From NCBI RefSeq assembly GCF_003337375.1, contig NZ_QPJD01000002.1:310001-374000 (forward strand): a stretch of 64,000 nucleotides of DNA, given 5' to 3'. The notes beneath the pieces were generated by a model. It was not told the DNA's origin. It saw nothing but the letters and a program-made list of their open reading frames with translations, and searched no databases. Made by a program: the position numbers and the translations under genes. Shown here piece by piece: positions 1 through 8,479 of the stretch (within the stretch, counting starts at the first letter, position 1; each line of letters starts with the position of its first letter). This DNA is from Paenibacillus prosopidis (GTDB taxonomy: Bacteria > Bacillota > Bacilli > Paenibacillales > Paenibacillaceae).

Positions 1-47
1 ATTAGCATCATGATCATGATTAATAAGGACATATATCCGGGATTCAC
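1..47 (-). CDS. Possible 5' end of a membrane protein gene, cut by the window edge
   Basis: Reading the minus strand into the left edge, an AGAGGTGA-like ribosome site is followed six bases later by GTG and an open frame that begins MNPGYMSLLIMIMML. The residues are strongly hydrophobic, as at the start of a membrane protein. It lies downstream of the rpsA terminator in the same orientation, where related genomes often have a small integral membrane gene. Only 15 codons are visible, so the identity cannot be given and the call rests on the ribosome site and hydrophobicity. Confidence 0.35.
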   Translation of the reverse strand, partial: MNPGYMSLLIMIMML

Positions 48-80
48 GCAAATCACCTCTTGTACCCCCTATTATGCGCC

Positions 81-123
81 AAAAAAAAGGAGCTATTCCT
101 GCGATTAATCGCGGGAATAGCTC
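81..123 (-). terminator. Rho-independent terminator after rpsA
   Basis: On the minus strand an 11-bp perfect stem (GGAGCTATTCC paired with GGAATAGCTCC) with an inner CGCGATTAATCG-like loop is followed by eight T residues. It sits 43 bases past the rpsA stop codon and should end the cmk-plsC-rpsA transcript. Confidence 0.9.
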
Positions 124-165
124 CACCCTGGTACAATTACTTTGAAAAGGAGACCGATTGGCTTC

Positions 166-1401
166 TTATTTCAGGTTTTTAAGCTTATCGCCGAAACGCT
201 CTGCCAGTGAGTAGCTCATGCTTTCACTGCTCAAGCTTACGTTCGGGTTGTCGATTTTTTCAATCTTAGGAGCACGCGGTGCTCTCTCAGTTCTAGCGCT
301 CGGAGCAGCTTGCTCAGGCGCTTCTTCTGTTTCTTTAATGCTCAGGCTGACACGCTTCTCGGCAGGGTTGAAGTCAAGTACTTTCGCTTGTACTTCTTGA
401 CCCTCTTGAAGCACCTCGTTAGGAGTTGCAATGTGACGGTGAGCGATTTGGGAAATATGAACTAGGCCTTCTACGCCTGGAGCGATTTCAACAAAAGCTC
501 CGAAAGGAACGATACGTCGAACCGTACCTGTCACGATATCGCCAATTGAGAATTGACCGCCTGCAGTTTCCCAAGGACCTGGTTGCGCAGCTTTTAAGCT
601 AAGGCTGATTTTGCCTGCTGCCGGGTCAACTTTAAGTACTTTTACGCGAACGGCTTGACCTTCAGAAACAACATCCTTAGGATGTGCAACATGCTGCCAG
701 GAAAGCTCGGATACGTGGACAAGTCCATCGATGCCGCCGATATCAACGAATGCGCCAAATGGAGTCAAACGTTGTACCGTTCCATCCAGCTCTTGACCAG
801 CTTGGAGCGAAGCCATCACTTGTTGTTTGCTTTGCTCGAACTCAGCATCCAGTACTTCCTTCTGGGAAAGAATGACTTTGTTGTTCTCGCGGTCAATTTC
901 TTTAACCTTCACGCGAAGCGTGCGGCCTTTGTAATCGCTGAAATCTTCAACAAAATGACGCTCTACCATCGAAGCCGGAATGAATCCGCGTACGCCGACA
1001 TCAGCTACGAGACCGCCTTTAACGACGTCAGCAACAGCAACTTCAAAAACTTCGCCGCTCTCATAACGTTGTTGCAACACATCCCATGCTTTTTCGCTGT
1101 CTACCTGGCGCTTCGAAAGGACTAGCTTTTCTTTCTCATCGTCAATGCTAACGACTTTAAGCTCTACTTCTTGACCGATTTGAACGGCATCCGTCGCGTT
1201 TTCAATCTGCAATGCGGAAAGCTCCCGAATCGGAATGACACCGTCATATTTATATCCAAGGCTTACATAAGCTTGGTTATCTTCGATTTTGACGATCGTA
1301 CCTTTAACGGAATCGCCTTTTTTCAAAGACACGAAATTATCCAAAGCGTCTTGGCTTACTTCTTCCGCCGCGGATTGTTGCACATTAATTTCTTCTGACA
1401 T
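166..1401 (-). CDS. rpsA: Ribosomal protein S1 homologue (YpfD type)
   Basis: 411 residues built from four consecutive S1 RNA-binding domains at roughly 27-97, 115-185, 200-272 and 285-358, each with the G-x-V-x-x-I and GAFVDI/GLVHxS pattern (GGIDGLVHVSELSW, APGVEGLVHISQIA). The C-terminal tail is basic. The length matches the four-domain Firmicute form rather than the six-domain enterobacterial S1. In Gram-positives this protein is associated with the ribosome and RNA but its need in translation is unclear. It is the last gene of cmk-plsC-rpsA, as in B. subtilis, with an AGGAGG site before ATG at 1401 and a terminator after it. Confidence 0.93.
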   Translation of the reverse strand: MSEEINVQQSAAEEVSQDALDNFVSLKKGDSVKGTIVKIEDNQAYVSLGYKYDGVIPIRELSALQIENATDAVQIGQEVELKVVSIDDEKEKLVLSKRQVDSEKAWDVLQQRYESGEVFEVAVADVVKGGLVADVGVRGFIPASMVERHFVEDFSDYKGRTLRVKVKEIDRENNKVILSQKEVLDAEFEQSKQQVMASLQAGQELDGTVQRLTPFGAFVDIGGIDGLVHVSELSWQHVAHPKDVVSEGQAVRVKVLKVDPAAGKISLSLKAAQPGPWETAGGQFSIGDIVTGTVRRIVPFGAFVEIAPGVEGLVHISQIAHRHIATPNEVLQEGQEVQAKVLDFNPAEKRVSLSIKETEEAPEQAAPSARTERAPRAPKIEKIDNPNVSLSSESMSYSLAERFGDKLKNLK

Positions 1402-1482
1402 TGAAATAACCTCCTCAATTCATACCCCAACTTTATTTAAATCCGCTAGCGCCTAAAGCGAAAGCAGCATTTAAAACATTAA

Positions 1483-2061
1483 TTAACGATGGCTTGCAGC
1501 TAGCTCGCGAATGCGAGTCATAATGGCTTCTGTTACTTTTTCCAGCATATCTGGCGATGATTCTTCAATTAGTGCGGTAAGATCGATTGGCTTGCCATAA
1601 CAAACGGTTATTTTGCTAAAAGGTCTATACTTGCCGATTATAGCAACAGGAACGATCGCTGCGCCGCTTCTCACTGCTATCATCGCAGCGCCCTTCTTAG
1701 CCGCTCCTGATTGATTGTTGCGCGAGCCCTCCGGGAAAATACCCAATACGTTGCCTTCCTTAAGCAGCGAAATAGCCGACTTTATGGCGTCCTTGCTCAC
1801 TCCTCCGCGCTTGACCGGAAAAGCACCAAACGAAAGGATAAGCTGCCCAAATACGGGAACCTTGAACAATTCCTCTTTGGCCATAAAATGTACTTTCCGC
1901 CTCACCTTGACCCCTACTGTAGGCGGATCAAAATTGCTTAAATGATTTGAAGCAAGTATAACCGGACCAGTGGCAGGAATATTTTCCGTGCCTCTTGCCT
2001 CCAGTCGGAACAAAAGCGTGTAAATAACACGCAGAAGAAACCGGAAAATAAGATATAACAT
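1483..2061 (-). CDS. plsC: 1-acyl-sn-glycerol-3-phosphate acyltransferase
   Basis: 192 residues with the acyltransferase signature: the catalytic HX4D box at His40-Asp45 (NHLSNFDP) and the glycerol-phosphate-binding FPEGSRN block near residue 112. The first 20 residues form a hydrophobic membrane anchor. It transfers a second acyl chain to lysophosphatidate in phospholipid synthesis at the inner face of the membrane. The gene begins three bases after the cmk stop, with its GGAGG-like site inside the end of cmk, so the two are translationally coupled. Many Firmicutes keep plsC between cmk and rpsA. Confidence 0.9.
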   Translation of the reverse strand: MLYLIFRFLLRVIYTLLFRLEARGTENIPATGPVILASNHLSNFDPPTVGVKVRRKVHFMAKEELFKVPVFGQLILSFGAFPVKRGGVSKDAIKSAISLLKEGNVLGIFPEGSRNNQSGAAKKGAAMIAVRSGAAIVPVAIIGKYRPFSKITVCYGKPIDLTALIEESSPDMLEKVTEAIMTRIRELAASHR

Positions 2062-2064
2062 AGT

Positions 2065-2733
2065 TTACTTCGCCTCCGCCAATTTGGTTCGGCTTAATTT
2101 CACAATTGCGTCAATTACTTCATCAATTGTCATGCCGGTGCTGTCCATTACGACAGCATCAGAAGCGCATATCAGCGGCGATATTTCACGCTGCTCGTCC
2201 AGACGATCTCGTTCTGCAATCTCCGATTCCAATTGCTCGAGCGTAATTGTCTGGTTATCAGCCATTTCCCGGTGACGACGAAGCGCCCGTTCCTTAACGG
2301 ATGCGGTTAGAAAAATTTTCAACTCCGCATTCGGCAGCACATGAGAACCGATATCCCGGCCATCCATTACAACGCCCTTGCGGGCGGCAAGATGTCTTTG
2401 CATAACTCCAAGTACTTCTCTAACCGTTTCATTAGCTGCAACATGAGATACTTGAAGCGTTACCTCGCGTGAACGAATAAGCGCTGTCACATTATCACCA
2501 TTTACATATACGGACTGTCCATGCTCTCCCGGCTCAAGATCAATCTTTAAGGATCTTGCCAATTCAGCAAGCTTGACCGGTTCATCGGCCGAAATTCCTG
2601 CACGCTGAGCGCATAGTGTAACAGCACGATACATGGCTCCAGTATCTATGTACACATATCCAAGCTGTTCGGCAACTTTTCGCGCAACCGTGCTCTTGCC
2701 CGCGCCTGCCGGCCCGTCAATTGCAATGTTCAT
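2065..2733 (-). CDS. cmk: Cytidylate kinase
   Basis: Phosphorylates CMP and dCMP with ATP. The P-loop GPAGAGKST follows directly on MNIAI, and the family blocks IDTGAMYRA and VMDGRDIGSHVLPNA are present. I place the start at ATG 2733 (222 residues), preceded by GAAGGTGA. An in-frame GTG-ATG pair ten codons upstream (2763-2766), after AAAGGAGG, is an alternative and would add the tail MMHHEGDSDR. It is the first gene of cmk-plsC-rpsA and lies after the terminator at 2834. Confidence 0.92.
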   Translation of the reverse strand: MNIAIDGPAGAGKSTVARKVAEQLGYVYIDTGAMYRAVTLCAQRAGISADEPVKLAELARSLKIDLEPGEHGQSVYVNGDNVTALIRSREVTLQVSHVAANETVREVLGVMQRHLAARKGVVMDGRDIGSHVLPNAELKIFLTASVKERALRRHREMADNQTITLEQLESEIAERDRLDEQREISPLICASDAVVMDSTGMTIDEVIDAIVKLSRTKLAEAK

Positions 2734-2833
2734 TCGGTCGCTGTCACCTTCGTGATGCATCACGTACGGTCAACCTCCTTTAATAGAGATGGCTGGCCGA
2801 ATGCATACACAAATGCGACGCAAACCTCTCAAG

Positions 2834-2854
2834 AAAAAAGCAGGCTTTGCCTGC
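2834..2854 (-). terminator. Terminator between ypfB and cmk
   Basis: Minus-strand hairpin GCAGGC-AAA-GCCTGC followed directly by six T residues. It separates the ypeB-ypfA-ypfB group from the cmk operon. Confidence 0.85.
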
Positions 2855-2903
2855 GAACGTGAAAATTATACCACAATATAAAATCAGATGCAAAAGCCGA
2901 GCG

Positions 2904-3101
2904 TCAATTCAAGCGGGTTCCTTCCCACCGATCTACGCCCGTCAGCCAATGCCGTACGACATTATTTTGCAGCGCCGCTTGCGAACAAACAAGCAGAATA
3001 AGCAGCGTAATAATGATTTTTCGCAGTACAGTACTGACTTCTTCTGTCAGTTGAAGCAGCTGCTTGCGGCTTCTTTTTTTGGTAAACGGCTTGCGTATCA
3101 T
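2904..3101 (-). CDS. ypfB: Small membrane protein, YpfB type (DUF5359)
   Basis: 65 residues: a basic N terminus (RKPFTKKRSRKQ), one predicted membrane segment around 27-45 (IIITLLILLVCSQAAL) and a short tail ending near a WEGT motif. Position between ypfA and cmk and the QxALQ/YEG-like layout agree with B. subtilis YpfB. Function is unknown in the family. GGGAG lies ahead of ATG 3101. The assignment is based on size, layout and synteny rather than strong sequence identity. Confidence 0.7.
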   Translation of the reverse strand: MIRKPFTKKRSRKQLLQLTEEVSTVLRKIIITLLILLVCSQAALQNNVVRHWLTGVDRWEGTRLN

Positions 3102-3156
3102 ATGGAGATCTCCCTTCCTCTTTCTGGGTAGTTTTCCATAGATATCACAACGTTAT

Positions 3157-3810
3157 TCACCGATTGCGATATTCGAGCTGCTTTTCAAAACAATACCGTA
3201 TAACTTTTTGCCGTTCCGCATCAATAATGCTGGCATATTTAATCATAGCCTGCTTACGTCCAGACTCCAGTTCTACGACCCGTACAATTTCCCCTTTAAA
3301 GAAAGCATGATCGATAGTCCCGTTTCGGAACGGGACAAGGAGCCAGCATTCTAAGGTCTGTTCTGCTGCGAGAGGCCAGTTCGCATCGCATACTAACGAA
3401 ATTCCGCCCCCGCCAACATCATCGGTTTTGCAAACAAACCGAACTTGATTAGACATTTTGACTGCAATTTCAAGCTCGGCCGGCACCCGAAGGAAGCTGC
3501 GGCGCTGCACCTTTGTAATACGGTCCGGTTCAGGCTTAACAATTTTTATTAATTTAACCCCATCTTCTTTAAAACCTAGCACATGTGAATCAAAATAATT
3601 TTTTATTCCATCCTCTGACACAAAAAAAACAGAGAGCTCATCGCCTAGAAACAATCGTTTATAACGACCGGTCTTCTCGCTGATTGGTATCTCTATAAGT
3701 AAACCGTCCTCCTGCTCATCGGCAATTCTGGACTTGTATTCAATAGCTGCTTCCTCTTCATCTGAAGAAGCTATTTGATAATGCAGCATCTGGTTCACTT
3801 TCGGCAACAA
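3157..3810 (-). CDS. ypfA: PilZ-domain protein of the YpfA/YcgR flagellar brake family
   Basis: 217 residues. An N-terminal YcgR-like domain (about 1-95) is followed by a PilZ domain (about 97-210). The c-di-GMP-binding RxxxR motif is present in QRRSFLR near residue 100. The second motif, normally (D/N)xSxxG, reads DVGGGG, so the serine is replaced by glycine. In B. subtilis the orthologue binds c-di-GMP and slows the flagellar motor at MotA. The start is one of two adjacent TTG codons (3810 or 3807) after GGGGAG. It sits between ypeB and ypfB as in B. subtilis, and whether it still binds c-di-GMP is uncertain. Confidence 0.85.
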   Translation of the reverse strand: MLPKVNQMLHYQIASSDEEEAAIEYKSRIADEQEDGLLIEIPISEKTGRYKRLFLGDELSVFFVSEDGIKNYFDSHVLGFKEDGVKLIKIVKPEPDRITKVQRRSFLRVPAELEIAVKMSNQVRFVCKTDDVGGGGISLVCDANWPLAAEQTLECWLLVPFRNGTIDHAFFKGEIVRVVELESGRKQAMIKYASIIDAERQKVIRYCFEKQLEYRNR

Positions 3811-3870
3811 ATTGGCTCCCCTCCCATTTACTTGACATTATAACACGTCGATTTGAGGGGAGCCATATCG

Positions 3871-5229
3871 TTATTTGTCAGTTGCCGCCTTAGAATCATG
3901 CGGAGACATTTCTTCTATTGATTCTTCCAGTCCCGTTTCGGAATTTATATATACCCGGTAAAGCCCGCCGTTAATCTGACCGGTATATTCGTAACAAAGA
4001 ACTTCCTCACCCATTTCATTGTCGATAAGCGCTAATTGCTCACTTTGCACTTTCAATTCCGGATTTAACGCTTTTCGCGCTTCAGCCTTCGAGATGATCG
4101 GACTAGGAAGCTTCCGTTTGTGATGCTCGTAAACATAATCATTCGCTTGTAAGCCGACAGGTTCACCATTGTCCAGTGCTACTTTAACCGTCAGCTTATC
4201 CGGGTAGATGAGCACCCCGCTCTGCACACTAACATACGTAAAGGTTCCTGTATTATTGAACAAATCGTAGCTTACAACCTTCATCCCTGTAAATCCGTGC
4301 TTATCCAAGAAGGAATCCGAGGCAGCCTTCGCCTTATCGAGGTCCACCTTCTTCTCCCCAATGTCCCGAGGATTCATAAAGTAAATAAGCTTTCCACCCT
4401 TTTGAGTGAAATCCATTTGAATCTTTTTGTCCTTTTTCCCGTCGTTTACAGTTGCAGAATAAGAAGCGTATTCCGTTCCTTTCCCGTTCTCCGCAACTTG
4501 AATGTCGGCTTCCGGCGCATTTGTAAATTTAGCTGCCAGTTTCTTAATATCTTCCGGAGTAACCATGTTTCCGCTAAGCATTTTCATTGTACGCTTTTGG
4601 TACATACTGCTAACCGATGGTCCCCAGTTGATTTCCGGATATTCGCTTACTTTTTTGTCCACTATTTTGAAGCCGTCAATAATGGTATTGTCATTATTAG
4701 ATTGTTCGGAAGCAAGCGCAATCTCAACGTCCATCCAGCGTAAATTATTAGCAAGCACTTCTTTCTGCATGCCGATTAAATCCTTTGAGATTTCTTCCGA
4801 TTTCGCATAAAGAGTTTTCATCGTATTGAATTCGTCTTTAGAAAGCGGCTGCTTCGTCAAGTCGCGTACTGCAGTTTTGTAAGCAAAGTTTGCGATACGA
4901 GACAAAAAGTCCTCCGCTTTATTGAAGGGCAGCAGCGTAAGCGGCAGCTGATTGATTTCATTTTGCGCCTGACTCGTTAAACGCCATACATTAACCAATC
5001 CTTTGCGGTGGTAGCTTTGAGACGTGGAGTTTACCGCGAGCGTATTGCCTAGTTGCTGATGCAGCTGCTCGACATGATAAGTTAAGTCGTGAAACGCACG
5101 CTGGTACTGATTCTCGGCCTTTATCAATATCGAGTTTTTCTCTTGATGCTCCTGGTATCCCCAGTAGATCGCACCGAGAAAAAGGAGGGACATTACGGGA
5201 AACAGTATTGAGCTAAGTCGACGGTACAT
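3871..5229 (-). CDS. ypeB: Spore germination protein YpeB
   Basis: 452 residues with an uncleaved N-terminal membrane anchor (about 6-24), a helical region and C-terminal PepSY-type repeats (KKVDLDKAKAASDSFLDKHGF; SKAEARKALNPELKV). In Bacilli YpeB resides at the spore inner membrane and is needed to stabilise the cortex-lytic enzyme SleB, and vice versa. The start ATG 5229 follows AAAGGAGC. That ribosome site lies in the 3' arm of a hairpin (5236-5291). Unlike B. subtilis, no sleB lies next to it; the upstream neighbour is a small zinc-ribbon gene. Confidence 0.92.
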   Translation of the reverse strand: MYRRLSSILFPVMSLLFLGAIYWGYQEHQEKNSILIKAENQYQRAFHDLTYHVEQLHQQLGNTLAVNSTSQSYHRKGLVNVWRLTSQAQNEINQLPLTLLPFNKAEDFLSRIANFAYKTAVRDLTKQPLSKDEFNTMKTLYAKSEEISKDLIGMQKEVLANNLRWMDVEIALASEQSNNDNTIIDGFKIVDKKVSEYPEINWGPSVSSMYQKRTMKMLSGNMVTPEDIKKLAAKFTNAPEADIQVAENGKGTEYASYSATVNDGKKDKKIQMDFTQKGGKLIYFMNPRDIGEKKVDLDKAKAASDSFLDKHGFTGMKVVSYDLFNNTGTFTYVSVQSGVLIYPDKLTVKVALDNGEPVGLQANDYVYEHHKRKLPSPIISKAEARKALNPELKVQSEQLALIDNEMGEEVLCYEYTGQINGGLYRVYINSETGLEESIEEMSPHDSKAATDK

Positions 5230-5235
5230 AACACA

Positions 5236-5291
5236 AAAGCTCCTTTCTTGTGCAAAACCTGGTTTTAGTTTGGTTTGCCCAAGGGAGCTTT
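5236..5291 (-). promoter_or_regulatory. Hairpin that can mask the ypeB ribosome site
   Basis: In the ypeB leader, AAAGCTCC (5284-5291) can pair perfectly with GGAGCTTT (5236-5243), which contains the AAGGAG Shine-Dalgarno sequence nine bases before the ATG. The loop carries a smaller inverted repeat, AAAACC-AGGTTTT. The pairing is seen in the sequence; a role in controlling translation is inferred. Confidence 0.45.
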
Positions 5292-5343
5292 ATGCATCCT
5301 ATTATTTAATTCAAGTTACATTAGCCGAAATTAGCCGAAACCT

Positions 5344-5505
5344 TCAAAGCCCATTATGCTCTTCAATATCAAGATCGTTGCTGTTATTGCAAATACATTG
5401 CTTAAAGCCGGTATCAATGGCGCCTTTCTCTCTTCGTCCGCGCAGTACGAATTTCTCCCCGCATACGTTGCACCTAATGGTTACCTTAATTCTTGCTGCT
5501 TCCAT
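5344..5505 (-). CDS. Small zinc-ribbon-like protein, 53 aa
   Basis: An open frame of 53 codons starting at ATG 5505 behind a strong CAGGAGGGG site. The protein begins MEAARIKVTIRCNVCGEKFV and later has the sequence FKQCICNN, giving CxxC and CxC cysteine pairs 24 residues apart, a layout typical of small zinc ribbons. The tail is acidic. It is in the ypeB-prsW gap, where B. subtilis has sleB, and is probably co-transcribed with ypeB. I do not recognise the family; function is unknown. Confidence 0.7.
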   Translation of the reverse strand: MEAARIKVTIRCNVCGEKFVLRGRREKGAIDTGFKQCICNNSNDLDIEEHNGL

Positions 5506-5613
5506 AAGCCCCTCCTGACATCATTAGCATACACCGCATCGTAAGCGCATGCTTTCATTATTCAAATGCTATCGTCTCAGGCATTTTTATACATGACAGT
5601 ATGGACGGAAGAG

Positions 5614-6309
5614 CTACAGTTTAATCTCATCCTCGCGAGGGAGGAATCGAAAAGGCGACCTCGAATTTGCCCGGTTCATTTTGCGTAGTCCCCATACCCA
5701 TAATGCAATCATGAACGGCAAAATGAACCAAATCCAATTCGTCCGAACCGTGATCATGATCCAATCGTAAGTACCATGCAAGAGCATGGGCAGAGCTAAC
5801 GACACACCAAGAAAATAACGGCATTTCGTCTTGGGCGCGAACTTAGCTTTACCTAAGTAGTAGCCCATCATGATGCCAAACAAGGCATGACCGGATACCG
5901 GCAGCAAAGCGCGCATGAGAAGAGTACCGAATGTCGCCGGCGAATAAATGGCGTACAACACGTTCTCGAGCGTAGCAAAGCCGAGCGATATCGAAGCCGC
6001 ATATAAAATACCGTCATACGGCTCGTCAAATTCCATGTGATTATAGATCACGTGATACAGTACAAACCACTTCACAAACTCTTCGACGCCTGCAGATTCT
6101 ACAAAAGCGAACATGATGGAATGGTCGCCCAGCCAAAGCTGAAGACCGCGTTGAATAACCATTATCGGCACAACAACAAGTATGCCAAGCACAAACATTC
6201 TAACTACCATGTGTATGGGTTCTGCATCATACCGGTCCCTTAAATATAAGTAGGTGAGCAGCGAAACGCCTGGCGCGACGGCCGCAGTCAATACGGAAAA
6301 CAACAGCAT
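5614..6309 (-). CDS. prsW: Intramembrane protease PrsW
   Basis: 231 residues with about seven predicted membrane segments. The catalytic region shows the paired glutamates in ESAGVEEFVKWF, an HMEFDEPYDGILYA block and the histidine-bearing GHALFGIMMGYYLG, all typical of the PrsW glutamic/metal-type protease family. In B. subtilis PrsW makes the first cut in anti-sigma factor RsiW to release SigW under envelope stress. No rsiW or sigW is in the window. It follows gudB by 15 bases on the same strand, the same neighbourhood as in B. subtilis. Confidence 0.9.
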   Translation of the reverse strand: MLLFSVLTAAVAPGVSLLTYLYLRDRYDAEPIHMVVRMFVLGILVVVPIMVIQRGLQLWLGDHSIMFAFVESAGVEEFVKWFVLYHVIYNHMEFDEPYDGILYAASISLGFATLENVLYAIYSPATFGTLLMRALLPVSGHALFGIMMGYYLGKAKFAPKTKCRYFLGVSLALPMLLHGTYDWIMITVRTNWIWFILPFMIALWVWGLRKMNRANSRSPFRFLPREDEIKL

Positions 6310-6324
6310 TTCGTCCCTGCTTTC

Positions 6325-7575
6325 TTACACCCAGCCGCGAAAACGAACAGCCTCGGCCATTTTGCGAACGCCTGCCATATAGGCGGCAAGCCTCATATCG
6401 ACTTTACGGGTGCGGTGTATTTCGTACACGTGCTCGAAGCCGCGTATCATCATATTCTTCAGCTTATCATCTATTTCCTGTTCATCCCAGTAATAGCCCT
6501 GGTTGTTCTGCACCCATTCGAAGTAGGATACAATAACTCCCCCTGCGCTGGCCAGCACATCCGGAATGAGCAAAATGCCTCTGTCCGTCAATAGCTTCGT
6601 TGCTTCCAAAGTAGTTGGGCCATTGGCGGCCTCGACTACAATGGCCGCTCGAATACGCGGTGCATTTTCTTCCGTAATCTGATTCTCGATAGCAGCAGGA
6701 ACAAGAACATCGCAATCAAGCTCCAGCAGCTGGGCATTTGTTATCGTCTGGGAAAACAAATTCGTCACATTGCCGAAGGAATCCCTACGGTCAAGCAAAT
6801 AATCAATATCGAGTCCTTCTTCATTATACAATGCTCCGTTCACATCGGAAATACCGATAACGCGCGCACCGGCCTCATGCATAAATTTGGCAAGATAGCT
6901 GCCTGCATTACCAAATCCTTGAATAACGATTCGCGCGTTTTTAAGCTCAATCCCTCTTAACCTTAACGCCTCGTATATCATAATAACAACACCGCGCGCG
7001 GTTGCCGTCTCCCTTCCTTTGGAGCCTCCGAGAACAAGCGGCTTGCCCGTTATAAAGCCAGGAGAATCGAACTCGCGAATCCGGCTGTATTCATCCATCA
7101 TCCAAGCCATGATTTGCGAGTTAGTCATGACATCCGGAGCCGGTATATCTTTGGTCGGACCGACAATTTGACTAACCGCACGAACATAGCCGCGGCTCAG
7201 CCTCTCCAGCTCGCGGAACGACATCGTACGCGGATCGCATACAACCCCGCCCTTACCGCCTCCATAGGGAAGATCAGCAATTCCACATTTTAAGCTCATC
7301 CAAATCGAAAGAGCCTTCACCTCATTTTCCGAAACTCCCGGATGAAAACGCACTCCACCCTTTGTCGGCCCGACCGCATCGTTATGCTGAGATCGATAGC
7401 CGGTAAATACCTTTGTTGTTCCGTCATCCATTCGCACGGGAATCCGCACAGTGAGAAGCCTTATAGGCTCCTTCAGCAGGTCAATCATATCTTGATTGTA
7501 ACCAAGCCTTTGCAGCGCCTGTTCAATTACGATTTGAGTAGAATGCAGAACATCATCCGTTTCTTTAATACTCAT
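6325..7575 (-). CDS. gudB: NAD-dependent glutamate dehydrogenase
   Basis: Catalyses the oxidative deamination of glutamate to 2-oxoglutarate. The family blocks are intact: GPTKGGVRFHP, the catalytic lysine region LPYGGGKGG, PAPDVMTN and the nucleotide-binding VIQGFGNAGS. The NEVKALSIWMS region lacks the three-codon duplication that inactivates GudB in laboratory B. subtilis, so the enzyme should be active. The start is ATG 7575 (416 residues) after AAGGCGGTG; an in-frame GTG at 7584 is weaker. Its place next to prsW and a mecA-type gene matches gudB rather than rocG. Confidence 0.93.
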   Translation of the reverse strand: MSIKETDDVLHSTQIVIEQALQRLGYNQDMIDLLKEPIRLLTVRIPVRMDDGTTKVFTGYRSQHNDAVGPTKGGVRFHPGVSENEVKALSIWMSLKCGIADLPYGGGKGGVVCDPRTMSFRELERLSRGYVRAVSQIVGPTKDIPAPDVMTNSQIMAWMMDEYSRIREFDSPGFITGKPLVLGGSKGRETATARGVVIMIYEALRLRGIELKNARIVIQGFGNAGSYLAKFMHEAGARVIGISDVNGALYNEEGLDIDYLLDRRDSFGNVTNLFSQTITNAQLLELDCDVLVPAAIENQITEENAPRIRAAIVVEAANGPTTLEATKLLTDRGILLIPDVLASAGGVIVSYFEWVQNNQGYYWDEQEIDDKLKNMMIRGFEHVYEIHRTRKVDMRLAAYMAGVRKMAEAVRFRGWV

Positions 7576-7658
7576 ATCATTCACCGCCTTTGTCTATCTC
7601 TAATATGAGCGCCTTTCCTTCACTGTATTCGAATGGACAAACCCTGTTTATATGCAAG

Positions 7659-7700
7659 AAGAGCATCATGCAGCCAAAGCTTGCCTGCAGATGCTCTTTA
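7659..7700 (-). terminator. Terminator-like hairpin after mecA
   Basis: Minus-strand imperfect stem AAGAGCATCTGCAG paired with CTGCATGATGCTCTT, 30 bases past the mecA stop. The T tract is short and interrupted, so termination strength is uncertain. The 12-nt string AAGCGTAAACGG at 7712-7723 matches the left arm of the dispersed two-hairpin repeats. Confidence 0.6.
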
Positions 7701-7733
7701 TTTGTTTCGCTAAGCGTAAACGGTGGACGCTTA

Positions 7734-8348
7734 TTAAAATTTAAAATGATTGCATATTTCCCGGACTGCCGCTTCGGGCATAATAACTTTACCGTACTCT
7801 TCCAGCATGGCATAAGTAACCGAGGTTGCTTCTCCATATTCGGCAAGCAGCGCAATGACAGCGTTATGTCTCGATGAATCGATCAAGGCTGGCTCCAGCG
7901 CTAAAATGTACTTTCCATTATAGGAGTACAATCTTCCGTCTTCTGTTAATGCAGAGGATTGCAACTGCTTACAAACCGATATAACGTCTTCAAAATCCCG
8001 GAAGGAATACATCACTACATCGCTTTGTTCAAGAGTCACTTCCATCTCGTATATTTCGTCATCCGCATCGTCGTCTTCGGATGACCGTTCGACTTCATGA
8101 CTGTTCATTTTGCCACGGGTGACAATCACCACCATACCTTGCGCGGGGAGGGCAAACACTTCGACCGCTAATGGGCCGCTGGCATCGAATCCAAGTTCAC
8201 TATATGCTTGATCCATCATTTCACTGAATAGTTCGTGTACTTTTGGAATCTCGCGCCACATGTCTTCCTTCTGGATCCCCCGTTCCAGCAGGTCGTCGAA
8301 CGTCAGGAAAATCCGTATCTTGTCCTGACTCAGTCGTTCGATTTTCAT
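7734..8348 (-). CDS. mecA: Adaptor protein of the MecA family
   Basis: 204 residues. The N-terminal MKIERLSQDKIRIFLTFDDL block is the substrate-recognition domain of MecA, and a C-terminal ClpC-binding domain (about 110-204) follows an acidic linker (SSEDDDADDEIYE). MecA adaptors deliver proteins to the ClpCP protease; in B. subtilis MecA acts on ComK and the paralogue YpbH affects sporulation. The position beside gudB corresponds to ypbH, so this could be the YpbH orthologue. Start ATG 8348 follows GAGGAGG. Confidence 0.88.
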   Translation of the reverse strand: MKIERLSQDKIRIFLTFDDLLERGIQKEDMWREIPKVHELFSEMMDQAYSELGFDASGPLAVEVFALPAQGMVVIVTRGKMNSHEVERSSEDDDADDEIYEMEVTLEQSDVVMYSFRDFEDVISVCKQLQSSALTEDGRLYSYNGKYILALEPALIDSSRHNAVIALLAEYGEATSVTYAMLEEYGKVIMPEAAVREICNHFKF

Positions 8349-8479
8349 GATAGGATCCTCCTCTGCAGCATCTGTTGTAATAACGTATGAAATTTTTAGT
8401 AAGATGTGATCATTTTGATCAAATCGTGCTATGTAACTACTTTATCATGTCTGTCCGTTGAATGCACTAATATTGGGCG

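Noticed and set aside
81-145. AGGGTGGA next to a terminator, resembling a T-box core
   Set aside because: The string lacks the following NACCGCG context, and there is no room for a specifier stem between the rpsA stop and the hairpin. An ordinary terminator explains it.
6325-7575. Possible inactive GudB, as in laboratory B. subtilis
   Set aside because: The VKA codons appear once only (NEVKALSIW), so the known inactivating duplication is absent.
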